From assembly GCF_011440395.1 (NCBI RefSeq), contig NZ_JAAOIX010000011.1, forward strand, positions 62,001 to 126,000: 64,000 nt of DNA. The letters are read 5' to 3'. The stretch comes from Pseudomaricurvus alcaniphilus (lineage in GTDB: Bacteria > Pseudomonadota > Gammaproteobacteria > Pseudomonadales > Cellvibrionaceae). Each line of letters starts with the position of its first letter. Position 1 is the stretch's first letter. Shown here piece after piece: positions 18,725 to 27,929 of this stretch. A program made the translations under genes and the position numbers. The notes under the pieces are model-generated. The model saw only the letters and a program-made list of their open reading frames with translations, was not told the DNA's origin and searched no databases.

Positions 18725-18751
18725 CTAGACTGTTCAAATACCTATTAGTTC
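18725..18751 (-). promoter_or_regulatory. candidate AlgU-dependent promoter of algU
   Basis: On the minus strand GAACTA (18751-18746), 16 nt, then TCTAG (18729-18725) approaches the known AlgU consensus GAACTT-N16/17-TCTGA. It lies about 120 nt upstream of the algU ATG. Autoregulation is the rule in this family. The -10 is imperfect. Confidence 0.5.
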
Positions 18752-18776
18752 ACCTATTAGTTCACCTGTTAGCTCA
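18741..18776. repeat. 12-bp tandem repeat, three units
   Basis: CCTATTAGTTCA occurs twice exactly (18741-18752, 18753-18764), then as CCTGTTAGCTCA (18765-18776). On the minus strand each unit reads TGAACTA-like, so the array supplies repeated -35-type boxes upstream of algU. Confidence 0.85.
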
Positions 18777-18808
18777 CCATTGACTGACGGACAACTGGCC
18801 TGCCCGGC

Positions 18809-18844
18809 TTTTTAACCTGCGATTTAGCCTGCACTTTAGCCTGC
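18809..18844. repeat. second 12-bp tandem repeat, three units
   Basis: Three units ending TTAACCTGC, TTAGCCTGC and TTAGCCTGC follow each other at 12-bp spacing. They lie in the algU/nadB divergent region, 33 bp beyond the first array. The period is the same but the sequence differs. Confidence 0.65.
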
Positions 18845-18991
18845 GCGTTCCCCCCGCCACTTGACCGCCGGGCAACTGCAAGCCGCAAAACTGAAACTCG
18901 AGGCCGGGTGATACCCCCTGAGGCGCAGTCTGTATATACTAACGCTTTTGGCGCATTAAGCTACACAGGCAGCACCTATGGCGATACTACT

Positions 18992-20638
18992 ATGGCAAAA
19001 CTAAAACATAATTACGACGTACTGGTCGTCGGCAGTGGTGCCGCCGGACTAACCCTGGCCCTCAGCCTGGCCAATAACTTGCGAGTAGCGGTACTCAGCA
19101 AAGGGGAACTCACCGCCGGTTCGACCTGGCACGCCCAGGGTGGTATCGCCGCCGTACTGGACGACCAGGACTCCGTCGAAGATCACGTGGCAGATACCCT
19201 GGTGGCTGGCGCCGGCCTCTGCCACGAAGACAGCGTTCGCTTTACCGTGGAGCGCAGCAAACAAGCCATTCAATGGCTGGTGGATCTCGGCGTCAGCTTC
19301 ACCCGCGTCGAAGATGGTAGCCAATTCCACCTTACCAAGGAGGGCGGCCACAGCCACCGCCGCATCATCCACAGTGCTGATGCCACCGGCATGGCGGTCC
19401 ACAGTACGCTGCTGGACAGAGTGCGGGGGCACAAGAACCTCGACACCTTCGACAACCGAATTGCGGTCGATTTACTCACCCGCCCCAATCCAGGCACCGG
19501 AAAAGTCCAATGCACCGGCGCCTACGTCTACAACCGCAAAAGTGATGCCGTGGAGACATTCCAGGCCAGGGCCGTGATACTGGCCACTGGCGGCGCGAGC
19601 AAGGTTTACCTCTATTCCAGCAACCCCGACAGCGCTTCCGGCGACGGCATAGCCATGGCCTGGCGCGCCGGTTGCCGAGTGGCCAACATGGAATTCAACC
19701 AGTTTCACCCCACTTGCCTCTACCACCCCAAGGCCGGCTCCTTCCTTATTACCGAAGCCCTGCGCGGCGAAGGTGCCCACCTGAAGCTACCCAATGGTGA
19801 GCGCTTTATGGAGCGTTTTGACCCGCGCTGTGAACTGGCACCCCGCGATATAGTCGCCCGCGCAATCGATTACGAGATGAAGCGACTGGGCAGCGACTGC
19901 CTCTACCTGGACATCAGCCACAAGCCGGAAGCGTTTATCAATGAGCACTTCCCCACCGTCAAGGCGCGCTGCCTTGAATTTGGTATCGACATTACCAGGC
20001 AGCCGATTCCCGTGGTGCCCGCCGCGCACTACACCTGTGGTGGCGTAGTGGTCAACAAGCGCGGCCAAACCGACCTGGATCAACTCTACGCCATTGGCGA
20101 AACCTCGTTCACCGGGTTGCATGGCGCCAACCGCATGGCCAGCAATTCGCTGCTGGAGTGCATCGTCTACGCCCAGTCCGCCGCCGAACACATCGAAGCC
20201 ACCCTGGCATCAATCCCGACTCCCGAGCCGGCCCCCCACTGGGATGACTCCCGCGTCACCGACTCCGATGAAGACGTGGTAATCTCCCACAACTGGGACG
20301 AGTTGCGACGCTTTATGTGGGATTATGTGGGTATCGTGCGCACCCAGAAACGGCTGGAACGGGCCACCCACCGCATCAAACTGCTGCAAAAAGAGATTCA
20401 GGAGTACTACCGCAACTATAAAATCGGTAACGACCTGATCGAACTGCGCAACCTGGCCATGGTTGCCGAATTGATTATTCGCTCAGCCATGCAACGCAAG
20501 GAAAGTCGCGGCCTGCATTACTCCCTTGATTACCCGGATGCCGCGGAGGAGACCAGGGATACCATTCTGGTACCGTCAAACTTTGCCGCCCAGGCAGTCT
20601 TTGTCAAACGCAGCCCGGCGCCCTGCCCCAAGGAATAG
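18992..20638 (+). CDS. nadB: L-aspartate oxidase
   Basis: A flavoenzyme that oxidises L-aspartate to iminoaspartate, the first step of de novo NAD synthesis with NadA. It is 548 residues from the ATG at 18992 ([16 protein letters not shown]); the frame is open 28 codons further but the shorter form matches the family. Motifs are the FAD-binding [26 protein letters not shown], the active-site HPT in [17 protein letters not shown] and [15 protein letters not shown]. It is transcribed divergently from algU. No quinolinate-pathway partner is nearby. Confidence 0.96.
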   Translation: MAKLKHNYDVLVVGSGAAGLTLALSLANNLRVAVLSKGELTAGSTWHAQGGIAAVLDDQDSVEDHVADTLVAGAGLCHEDSVRFTVERSKQAIQWLVDLGVSFTRVEDGSQFHLTKEGGHSHRRIIHSADATGMAVHSTLLDRVRGHKNLDTFDNRIAVDLLTRPNPGTGKVQCTGAYVYNRKSDAVETFQARAVILATGGASKVYLYSSNPDSASGDGIAMAWRAGCRVANMEFNQFHPTCLYHPKAGSFLITEALRGEGAHLKLPNGERFMERFDPRCELAPRDIVARAIDYEMKRLGSDCLYLDISHKPEAFINEHFPTVKARCLEFGIDITRQPIPVVPAAHYTCGGVVVNKRGQTDLDQLYAIGETSFTGLHGANRMASNSLLECIVYAQSAAEHIEATLASIPTPEPAPHWDDSRVTDSDEDVVISHNWDELRRFMWDYVGIVRTQKRLERATHRIKLLQKEIQEYYRNYKIGNDLIELRNLAMVAELIIRSAMQRKESRGLHYSLDYPDAAEETRDTILVPSNFAAQAVFVKRSPAPCPKE

Positions 20639-20666
20639 CTGCAGCGGCAAGCAGCAATATTTTCGT

Positions 20667-21113
20667 TTAACGCCGATTGCAGACGATGGTGCGCAGTATG
20701 CGCTGCTGCTCAGGCTCGCAGCTGTCGCGCCAGATGCGCAGGGTCAACCGCCCACTAGAGCCGGTCACCCACCCGGATCCTACCGACTCCGCTTTAAAGC
20801 CCAGCTGCAGCAACCAGGGCGCCAGGTACCAGCGACTGACAAGTCGCACAGGGACAGGCCTGTCGCCAGCGGCAGCCAGGGAAAATCGACCCTGCTCACA
20901 GGTCAGGCTGAGCCCCGCAACCCGGCGCTCCTGCCGGATTGCCAGGGCTAGCAACAATACTGCCACCCCTACCACGGCCAGCCCCAAGCCCACACCCAAC
21001 AGGCGGTGGGCGAAGCTGATGGCGACCAGCAGCAATACAAAAACACAGGCGCTGCACCACAGCGCCAGCCGGGACGGCTGCAAGACAATATGTAATCGCC
21101 CGGGCGCGCTCAA
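20667..21113 (-). CDS. ygfX: YgfX/CptA-like inner-membrane protein
   Basis: This is a 148-residue protein with two adjacent hydrophobic segments near residues 17-36 and 39-58 and a soluble C-terminal half. It starts with a TTG at 21113, 8 nt after the sdhE stop. Size, topology and position directly after sdhE match the YgfX family, the membrane partner of SdhE in enterobacteria (proposed earlier as toxin CptA). The family call rests on context and topology because sequence conservation is low. Confidence 0.7.
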   Translation of the reverse strand: MSAPGRLHIVLQPSRLALWCSACVFVLLLVAISFAHRLLGVGLGLAVVGVAVLLLALAIRQERRVAGLSLTCEQGRFSLAAAGDRPVPVRLVSRWYLAPWLLQLGFKAESVGSGWVTGSSGRLTLRIWRDSCEPEQQRILRTIVCNRR

Positions 21114-21121
21114 GACCAGCT

Positions 21122-21370
21122 TTACTCCATCTGCAAACCGGTGTTGGCGCGGATAATATCGACAATTTTCTTCAATTCCGGGTCTTCCGGGTCGGTGCGG
21201 CGCATAAACCAGCTGAACAAATCCTGGTCCTCCCCCTCCATCAGTGCCCAGTAACGCTCCTTGTCCTCTTGCTCCAGGGTATCGTATACATTCTCCAGAA
21301 ACGGCAGCAGCACCAAATCCAGCTCCAACATGCCGCGACGACTGGCCCAGAACAAACGGTTTTTATCCAT
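21122..21370 (-). CDS. sdhE: FAD assembly factor SdhE
   Basis: A small protein that promotes covalent FAD attachment to SdhA. It is 82 residues from the ATG at 21370. The diagnostic RRGMLELD motif lies at the N-terminus, followed by the acidic helix LEQEDKERYWALMEGEDQDL. The frame extends 22 codons upstream, but those residues do not resemble the family. It is upstream of ygfX and divergent from ygfZ, a common arrangement. Confidence 0.93.
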   Translation of the reverse strand: MDKNRLFWASRRGMLELDLVLLPFLENVYDTLEQEDKERYWALMEGEDQDLFSWFMRRTDPEDPELKKIVDIIRANTGLQME

Positions 21371-21497
21371 AATTGAATCTTCTCTGCGGGGTACTTGATG
21401 GTCTAGCCCGGCATTATAACCTGCATTCAAACTCAACCGCGACTCGACTCTGGTTGTGATAAGCTCCGCATACTTTTTTTACCATTGGCAGACTCTG

Positions 21498-22442
21498 ATG
21501 AACACTACAGAACTACACTTGTCCGAGCTGACTCAGCTTGGATTACTGGAAATAAAAGGCAGCGATTGCCGCAAATTCCTGCAGGGCCAGGTGACCTGCG
21601 ACACCAACCAATTAACTGACCAGCGCTTGCTGCACGGCAGCCACTGTACCCCCAAGGGCCGAATGGTCGCCAACTTCGAAGCACTCGCCCCGGATGGCGA
21701 AAGAATATTGCTGCGCCTGAACGCCAGCGCCCTGCCTGCCCTGCTGGCTTCGCTAAAGAAATACATCGTCTTCGCCAAGTCCGATATCCGTGACCTCAGC
21801 GCCGAGAGGCGCATTATCGGCGTTCAGGGCGATGATTTAGCCTCCCTGCTGACGGCGCTGGACCTGACGCAATTGGGCCAGTCGGGCCAGGGCGCCTCTA
21901 CTGTCGTGCGGGAGGGCATCACCTACTCCCTGATTGATGCCCGGCGGCTGGAGTGCTGGCTCGATGCCGAGCAGGATTTGCCGGCAGCGCTGGCGGCACT
22001 GCCCCGCGCCGACGACAACCGGCTCTGGCGCGCCCGGGATATAGAACTGGGACGCGGTTGGGTAGAACAGGAGACCGTAGAAGAGTTCCTGCCCCAGCTC
22101 CTGAACCTGCAGTGTGAAGCAATCGCCGGTATCAGCTTTAAAAAGGGTTGTTACACCGGCCAGGAAATTGTTGCCCGCATGCACTACAAAGGCAAACTCA
22201 AGCGCCATATGTACCATTTCCGCGCCGCCACCGAGCAAGCTCTCACGCCTGGCCAACCGCTCTTCCAGCTGCACCAGGGCCAGAGTGTTGGCGCCGTAGT
22301 CAACGCCGTCTCACTTGCGGGCCGCACTGAACTTCTGGGCGTGGTTACAGCAGAGGCTGCAATCGCCGACAATATCTGCCTCAATCCCGAGGATTCTGAA
22401 AAGTTGGCACAGGTTGCCCTGCCCTATGCTATATATACATAG
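21498..22442 (+). CDS. ygfZ: tRNA-modifying / Fe-S maintenance protein YgfZ
   Basis: A folate-binding protein of the aminomethyltransferase fold that supports certain Fe-S enzymes such as MiaB. It is 314 residues from the ATG at 21498. The diagnostic KGCYTGQEIVAR, with its conserved cysteine, is near residue 215. LGLLEIKGSDCRKFLQGQVT opens the folate-binding domain. It is divergent from sdhE. Confidence 0.93.
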   Translation: MNTTELHLSELTQLGLLEIKGSDCRKFLQGQVTCDTNQLTDQRLLHGSHCTPKGRMVANFEALAPDGERILLRLNASALPALLASLKKYIVFAKSDIRDLSAERRIIGVQGDDLASLLTALDLTQLGQSGQGASTVVREGITYSLIDARRLECWLDAEQDLPAALAALPRADDNRLWRARDIELGRGWVEQETVEEFLPQLLNLQCEAIAGISFKKGCYTGQEIVARMHYKGKLKRHMYHFRAATEQALTPGQPLFQLHQGQSVGAVVNAVSLAGRTELLGVVTAEAAIADNICLNPEDSEKLAQVALPYAIYT

Positions 22443-22478
22443 TCAAAACAAAGTTGTAGCTCATTAAGGAAGCCTAAT

Positions 22479-23315
22479 ATGAACCAAGTCGTCGACACTG
22501 TCCGCCAGGAGTTGCTGGAAGCTATTGAAGCGGATCGGTTGGTCCTGCCGACCTTGCCGGAAGTCGCCCTCAAGGTGCGGGAAATTGCCGAAGACTCCGA
22601 CGCAGGAATCAATGACCTGGCCAAAGTCATTGGCAATGATGCCGCCATCGCCGCCCGCATCATTAAAGTGGCCAACAGCCCCCTGCTGCGCGGCGCCAAA
22701 GAAATTGAAGACCTGAAAATGGCCCTGATGCGACTGGGCATGGAGTACACCTGCAGCATCGCCATCGGCCTGGCCATGGAGCAAATGTTCCAGGCCACCT
22801 CCGATATGGTGGACAAACGCATGCGCGAAATATGGAGCCGCTCCACTGAAATCGCCGGCATTTGTCACCTGCTCTGCAAGCACTGCACCAAATTGCGTCC
22901 AGACCAGGCCACCCTGGCGGGCCTGGTACATAAAATTGGCGCCCTGCCCATCCTCAGCTACGCCGAAGAACACCCGGCGCTACTGAAGGACAGTATTACC
23001 CTGGACCGGGTTATCGAAGCACTGCACGGCGAAGTGGGGGATATGATCCTGGAGCGCTGGCAGTTTCCAGAAGAAATTCGCAAAGTGCCCAGCCAGCACG
23101 TCGACTTCTATCGCCAGCAGGAAAAGGCCGATTACGCCGATATCGTTACGGTGGCCCTGCTGCAAAGCTATATGGGCAGCGAAAACGAGCTGGCCAATAT
23201 CGATTACGCCGCCGTCACTGCCTTTGCCCGACTGGGCCTCGACCCGGATATGCGGGAGGAAGAAGGCGAAGACCTGAGCGCCGAAATGGAAGCCGCCATG
23301 CAAATGCTTGGCTAG
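22479..23315 (+). CDS. HDOD domain-containing protein
   Basis: This is a 278-residue protein starting 36 nt after ygfZ with AAGGAAG upstream. The HDOD domain spans roughly residues 25-215: LPTLPEVALKVREIAEDSDA, a run of helices, and LAGLVHKIGALPIL. The HD metal pair is not intact (the segment has LVHKIG), as is usual for HDOD proteins. These act as signalling or regulatory scaffolds; the partner here is unknown. The C-terminus is acidic. Confidence 0.85.
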   Translation: MNQVVDTVRQELLEAIEADRLVLPTLPEVALKVREIAEDSDAGINDLAKVIGNDAAIAARIIKVANSPLLRGAKEIEDLKMALMRLGMEYTCSIAIGLAMEQMFQATSDMVDKRMREIWSRSTEIAGICHLLCKHCTKLRPDQATLAGLVHKIGALPILSYAEEHPALLKDSITLDRVIEALHGEVGDMILERWQFPEEIRKVPSQHVDFYRQQEKADYADIVTVALLQSYMGSENELANIDYAAVTAFARLGLDPDMREEEGEDLSAEMEAAMQMLG

Positions 23316-23361
23316 TCAGCACACATCCAGCAACCGGCTCTTGTCAGCTGCTGGAGTGGTC

Positions 23362-24045
23362 CTACCTGATCGCCCAGTCAATGGGCGTCTCCCCGCGCTC
23401 CTGCAAGTAGGCATTAGCCTGGGAAAAGTGGCCGTTACCAAGAAAGCCGCGGTGCGCCGAGAGCGGTGACGGGTGGGGAGACTCCAGCACACAGTGGCGG
23501 CTACGATCGATGATCCTGCCTTTTTTTTGCGCATAACTGCCCCACAACATAAACACCAATCCCTCGCGCCGGGTATTCAGCAGCGCCACCACCCGATCGG
23601 TAAACTCCTCCCAACCGCGCCCCTGATGGGAGCCGGCTCTCCCCGCCTCCACCGTCAGGGTGGCATTGAGCAACAGCACTCCCTGCTCAGCCCAATGCTG
23701 CAGGCAGCCGTGGTCGGGAATGGCGAACCCAAGGTCGCGCTGAATCTCTTTATAGACATTGCGCAAGGAGGGCGGAATCCTGATTCCCGACGGCACGGAA
23801 AAACACAAGCCGTGAGCCTGGCCCGGTCCGTGATAGGGGTCCTGCCCGAGGATAACCACTTTGACCCTGTCCAGCGGCGTCGAATCCAGTGCGGCAAAGA
23901 TCTGCGACCCCGGCGGATAGACCGTTTTGCCACTCTGCTTTTGCGCCTGCAGAAACTGCTTCAGGTCGCGCATATAGGGCTGCTCGAACTCACTTTCAAG
24001 CTCTGCCAGCCAGCTGGGGTGAAGCGCAACACGGTCATTCATCAT
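23362..24045 (-). CDS. ung: uracil-DNA glycosylase
   Basis: It excises uracil from DNA at the start of base excision repair. It is 227 residues from the ATG at 24045; an ATG one codon later and a GTG three codons earlier are also possible. The catalytic aspartate lies in [14 protein letters not shown] (about residue 69) and the conserved histidine in [17 protein letters not shown]-like [10 protein letters not shown] is also typical. It stands alone and is convergent with the HDOD gene. Confidence 0.95.
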   Translation of the reverse strand: MMNDRVALHPSWLAELESEFEQPYMRDLKQFLQAQKQSGKTVYPPGSQIFAALDSTPLDRVKVVILGQDPYHGPGQAHGLCFSVPSGIRIPPSLRNVYKEIQRDLGFAIPDHGCLQHWAEQGVLLLNATLTVEAGRAGSHQGRGWEEFTDRVVALLNTRREGLVFMLWGSYAQKKGRIIDRSRHCVLESPHPSPLSAHRGFLGNGHFSQANAYLQERGETPIDWAIR

Positions 24046-24178
24046 CGATACCACTACTTTTTATAAGGCTTTGTTGATACCTGATTCGGACAGAAATCCT
24101 AACAGAATTCACGACTTACTAGGACTACTCCGCCAAGGTCAGGTAATATAGCCGCTTTTGGCCTAGCCCGTTTATTCC

Positions 24179-25012
24179 ATGCGCCTTTTTGTAGACAACC
24201 TTACCAACATCGACTTTAGCTATCTGCACCCCGACCGCGGCCTGCTCGGGGAAACCTGGCTGGCCAGCACAGAATTGCAGGGCGCCCTCGACGCCCAGGG
24301 CATGGTTTGTGATTTCGGTATCGTCAAGAAAACCCTGCGCAACTGGCTGGATTCCACCATTGATCACTGCCTGTTGGTGCCCACACGCTCTCCTCACCTG
24401 CAGTGGCAAGTCGCAGGCAACCAGATCAGCCTGGGCTGGAGTTTTGGCCAGAACCGCCTGCACTGCACCAGCCCCAGGGACGCGGTCACCCTGGTTGACG
24501 TCGAGGAGATCACTCCCGCCACAGTGGCCCAGTGGTGTATCGAACAAGTGCAGAAACTGCTGCCCGCCGAGCTCGACAAGTTGCAGCTGGAATTCAACCC
24601 CGAAACCATTGACGGAGCGCTCTACCACTACAGCCACGGGCTGAAAAAACATTCCGGCAACTGCCAGCGCATCGCCCACGGCCACCGCTCACGGATTGCC
24701 ATCCGGCGCAACGGTGAACGCGACCCGGCGCTGGAGCAGCAATGGGCAGAACGGTTTCGGGATATCTATATTGGCACCCGCGAAGACATAGAGCGCGAGA
24801 AGGACGGCCATTATCAATTTGCCTACACCACCGCACAGGGCAGCTTTGAATTGTGCCTGCCACAACAAAGCTGCTACCTGATCGACAGTGACACTACGGT
24901 CGAATGGATCGCCAACCATATCGCCGAACAAATCAAGCTCGACCACCCCAGCGACAACATTGTAGTGAAGGCATTTGAAGGCGCCGGAAAAGGTGCCATA
25001 GCATCGCGCTAG
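24179..25012 (+). CDS. two-domain 6-carboxytetrahydropterin synthase-like protein
   Basis: This 277-residue protein appears to hold two T-fold domains related to QueD/PTPS. The C-terminal domain has the metal and catalytic signature HSGNCQRIAHGH (Cys-X4-HGH spacing) and ends with DTTVEWIANHIAEQI, like the PTAENLA helix. The N-terminal half keeps the MVCDFGIVKKTLRNWLDSTIDH segment typical of QueD, but where the HGH site should be it reads RGLLGETW, so that site is lost. QueD makes a queuosine precursor; whether this protein does is uncertain. It is divergent from ung and upstream of rapA. Confidence 0.7.
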   Translation: MRLFVDNLTNIDFSYLHPDRGLLGETWLASTELQGALDAQGMVCDFGIVKKTLRNWLDSTIDHCLLVPTRSPHLQWQVAGNQISLGWSFGQNRLHCTSPRDAVTLVDVEEITPATVAQWCIEQVQKLLPAELDKLQLEFNPETIDGALYHYSHGLKKHSGNCQRIAHGHRSRIAIRRNGERDPALEQQWAERFRDIYIGTREDIEREKDGHYQFAYTTAQGSFELCLPQQSCYLIDSDTTVEWIANHIAEQIKLDHPSDNIVVKAFEGAGKGAIASR

Positions 25013-25080
25013 AAATAAGAGCATCGCGCTAGCAACAAAAGCATCACGCTAGTAACAATTGCAACGCGTTAGCAGCGCCC
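25001..25080. repeat. 20-bp tandem repeat, about four units
   Basis: Units begin at 25001, 25021, 25041 and 25061, each close to GCATCGCGCTAGNAACAA. The first unit contains the last codons and TAG stop of the preceding gene. The array fills most of the gap before rapA. Confidence 0.88.
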
Positions 25081-25117
25081 TTCTGTAAACATTAAATCAA
25101 AAACTGATGAGGTAATT

Positions 25118-27919
25118 TTGTCAGAGCCCAACAAGCCATTCACCGGCGCAACTTTTGTACCAGGACAGCGCTGGATCAGCAACACTGAAGCCGAACTGGG
25201 GCTGGGAATCGTCAGCACAACCGATCACCGCTTTGTCACCATCAGTTTTCCGGCCGCGGCGGAACAGCGTGTCTATGCCAAGTCCAATGCCCCGCTTACC
25301 CGAGTGCAATACCGGCTCGGTGACACCGTCGCCAACAGTGAAGGCGATCAACTGTTGATCGAAGACATCAGCGAAAAAGATGGCTACATTATCTATCACG
25401 GCCGCGATCCCGAACAACAGAGCCAGAGCTGGGGCGAAATAGAACTGGATTGCTTTGTGCAATTCAGCAAACCTCAGGACCGCCTGTTTGCCGGCCAGAT
25501 TGATCGCCTGCGCGAGTACAAACTGCGCCATCAAACCCTGCTGCATCAACAGCAACTCGCCAACATGGAAACGACGGGGTTGCTCGGCCCACGCGTCCAG
25601 CTGCTCGATCATCAGTTGTATATTGCCCACGAAGTGGGCCAGCGCTTTGCCCCCCGGGTCCTGCTAGCCGATGAAGTCGGGCTTGGTAAAACAATTGAAG
25701 CCGGACTAATTATCCACCAGCAACTGCTCAAGGGCTTGAGTGAGCGGGTCCTGATTGTGGTACCGGAGACTCTGGCCCACCAGTGGCTGGTAGAGATGCT
25801 GCGCCGTTTCAACCTGCAGTTTACCCTGCTCGACGAAGCCCGGGCCCAGGCCATGGAAGAGTCGGGAATTGAAAATCCGTTTGAAGACGCGCAGTTATTT
25901 CTCTGCAGCCAGACCTTTATTACCAATCACGAAAAGCGGCTGCAGCAAGCCTGCCAATGCGACTGGGATTTGCTGGTAGTGGATGAAGCCCACCACCTGG
26001 AGTGGCACCCGGACCGCCAATCGCCGGCCTACGAAGGTATCGAGCAACTGAGCCGCAAATCTCGCGGCCTGCTCTTGCTGACCGCTACACCGGAGCAGTT
26101 AGGGCTGGACAGCCATTTTGCCCGCCTGCGCCTGCTGGATCCGGATCGCTACTACGATCTAGCCACCTTTAAACAGGAACAGGCCCAGTTTCAACAGGTC
26201 AACCTGTTGGTGCAACAACTGCTGTCCAGCACCCCCGCGGCAAGCATCGTGCAAAACCCGGAACTGGCCGAACAACTGCAGGCCAGGCTTGGCCCTGAAG
26301 CACTCGAACAATTAACCCAGGACCAGCCACAAATCCGGCAACACCTGGTGGATCAACTGCTCGATCGCCACGGCACCGGCCGGGTACTGTTTCGCAACAC
26401 CCGGGCCGCGGTGCAAGGCTTTCCGCAGCGGCAGCTGCACACCTACCCGCTCACTAGCGACGAACTGACAGCGGACCCCCTGCTGGACAGCGAACGCATC
26501 GCCTGGCTGGTGGCCTGGCTGAAACAACAGCGGCGCGAGAAAATCCTTATCATCTGTTCCAGTGCCGAAACTGCACTGGACCTGGAGACCTACCTGAACC
26601 TGCGCGGCGGCGTGCGCAGCGCCGTTTTCTACGAAGGGTTGAGCCTGGTGGAACGGGACCGCGCGGCAGCCTATTTTGCCGACCTCGAGGATGGCGCCCA
26701 GGTACTGGTCTGCTCCGAGATCGGCAGCGAAGGTCGCAACTTCCAGTTCGCCCACCACCTGGTGATGTTTGACCTGCCCCTCAACCCGGACCTAATCGAG
26801 CAGCGCATCGGCCGACTGGACCGCATCGGGCAAACTGAAACCGTACAAATACATATTCCCTATTTACAAAACAGCGACGAGGATAAAATCCTCAACTGGT
26901 ATCACCGCGGCCTCAACTGTTTCGAGCGCGTCTGCCCCATCGGCCACCAGATATTCGCGGAATTCGAAGACCAGCTGCTGGACTGCTTGATGGGCACTGC
27001 CGACATCGAGGAATTGATTGAACGCACCCGCGCCCGCACCGACGCCGTACTGGAAGAGCTCAGCAAAGGCCGCGATCGGCTGTTGGAATTGAACTCCTGC
27101 AAACCGGCAGTGGCCGCAACCCTGGTCGAAGAACTGCAAAGCCAGGATGAAGACAGCAATCTCGTCGACTTTATGACAGACGTATTCGAAGTCTACGGCA
27201 TCGACCACGAACGCCACAGTGACAAGGCCTTTGTCGCCCACCCCTCCGACCACATGCAATGCGACCACTTCCCCGGCCTGCCGGATGAAGGCATCACCGC
27301 AACCTATTGCCGGCAACAGGCACTCAGCCGCGAAGACATGCACTTCCTGACCTGGGAACACCCCATGGTTACCGGCGTCATGGACATGGTACTCAGCAGC
27401 GAACGCGGCAATACCGCCCTCTGCACCCTGAAATTGCCACCGCTGAAGCCCGGCAGCCTGCTGGTGGAAGGCCTGTTCCAATTCACCTGCCCCGCGCCCA
27501 AACAACTGCAACTGCAACGCTTCGTCGAAGCCGGCTGCGTGCGCCTGCTATGCGACAACGAATTGCGCGCGCTGGAAGCCATCGTCACCGCTGAGCACAT
27601 CAACAAACTGGCCCAGCCCGTAAAGAAAGCCACTGCCAAACAATTGCTGCAACACGCCAGGGCAGAGTTCGACCGCATCATCGTCCACCTGGAAGAAAAA
27701 GCGGAAGCCCTGCAAACCGAACTCACCGCCAAGGCAATCGCCCAACTGGATGCCTTCTACGAAGAAGAGCTGGAACGCTTGACCGCACTCGCTGCAGTCA
27801 ACCCCAATATTCGCGAAGAAGAAATCAACTTCGTGCGCGAAGCCGAAGCCAGTAGCCGACGCTACCTGCAGCACGCCCACCTGCGCCTCGATGCAATCAG
27901 GGTCGCAGTACTGACGTGA
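25118..27919 (+). CDS. rapA: RNA polymerase-associated ATPase RapA
   Basis: A Swi2/Snf2 ATPase that recycles RNA polymerase. It is 933 residues, slightly shorter than the 968 of E. coli. The start is TTG at 25118 with GAGGT 7 nt upstream. The N-terminal region (about 1-110) forms the tandem Tudor-like domains. The helicase core has DEVGLGKTIEAG (Walker A), VVDEAHHLEW (motif II), LLTATPEQLG and IGRLDRIGQ (motif VI). The C-terminal third is the RapA-specific region. It probably has its own promoter; the gap before it is occupied by a tandem repeat. Confidence 0.97.
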   Translation: MSEPNKPFTGATFVPGQRWISNTEAELGLGIVSTTDHRFVTISFPAAAEQRVYAKSNAPLTRVQYRLGDTVANSEGDQLLIEDISEKDGYIIYHGRDPEQQSQSWGEIELDCFVQFSKPQDRLFAGQIDRLREYKLRHQTLLHQQQLANMETTGLLGPRVQLLDHQLYIAHEVGQRFAPRVLLADEVGLGKTIEAGLIIHQQLLKGLSERVLIVVPETLAHQWLVEMLRRFNLQFTLLDEARAQAMEESGIENPFEDAQLFLCSQTFITNHEKRLQQACQCDWDLLVVDEAHHLEWHPDRQSPAYEGIEQLSRKSRGLLLLTATPEQLGLDSHFARLRLLDPDRYYDLATFKQEQAQFQQVNLLVQQLLSSTPAASIVQNPELAEQLQARLGPEALEQLTQDQPQIRQHLVDQLLDRHGTGRVLFRNTRAAVQGFPQRQLHTYPLTSDELTADPLLDSERIAWLVAWLKQQRREKILIICSSAETALDLETYLNLRGGVRSAVFYEGLSLVERDRAAAYFADLEDGAQVLVCSEIGSEGRNFQFAHHLVMFDLPLNPDLIEQRIGRLDRIGQTETVQIHIPYLQNSDEDKILNWYHRGLNCFERVCPIGHQIFAEFEDQLLDCLMGTADIEELIERTRARTDAVLEELSKGRDRLLELNSCKPAVAATLVEELQSQDEDSNLVDFMTDVFEVYGIDHERHSDKAFVAHPSDHMQCDHFPGLPDEGITATYCRQQALSREDMHFLTWEHPMVTGVMDMVLSSERGNTALCTLKLPPLKPGSLLVEGLFQFTCPAPKQLQLQRFVEAGCVRLLCDNELRALEAIVTAEHINKLAQPVKKATAKQLLQHARAEFDRIIVHLEEKAEALQTELTAKAIAQLDAFYEEELERLTALAAVNPNIREEEINFVREAEASSRRYLQHAHLRLDAIRVAVLT

Positions 27920-27929
27920 TTGAGCAGGG

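Noticed and set aside
18741-18844. Short repeats considered as a CRISPR array
   Set aside because: Units are 12 bp and directly tandem with no spacers, and no cas genes are nearby.
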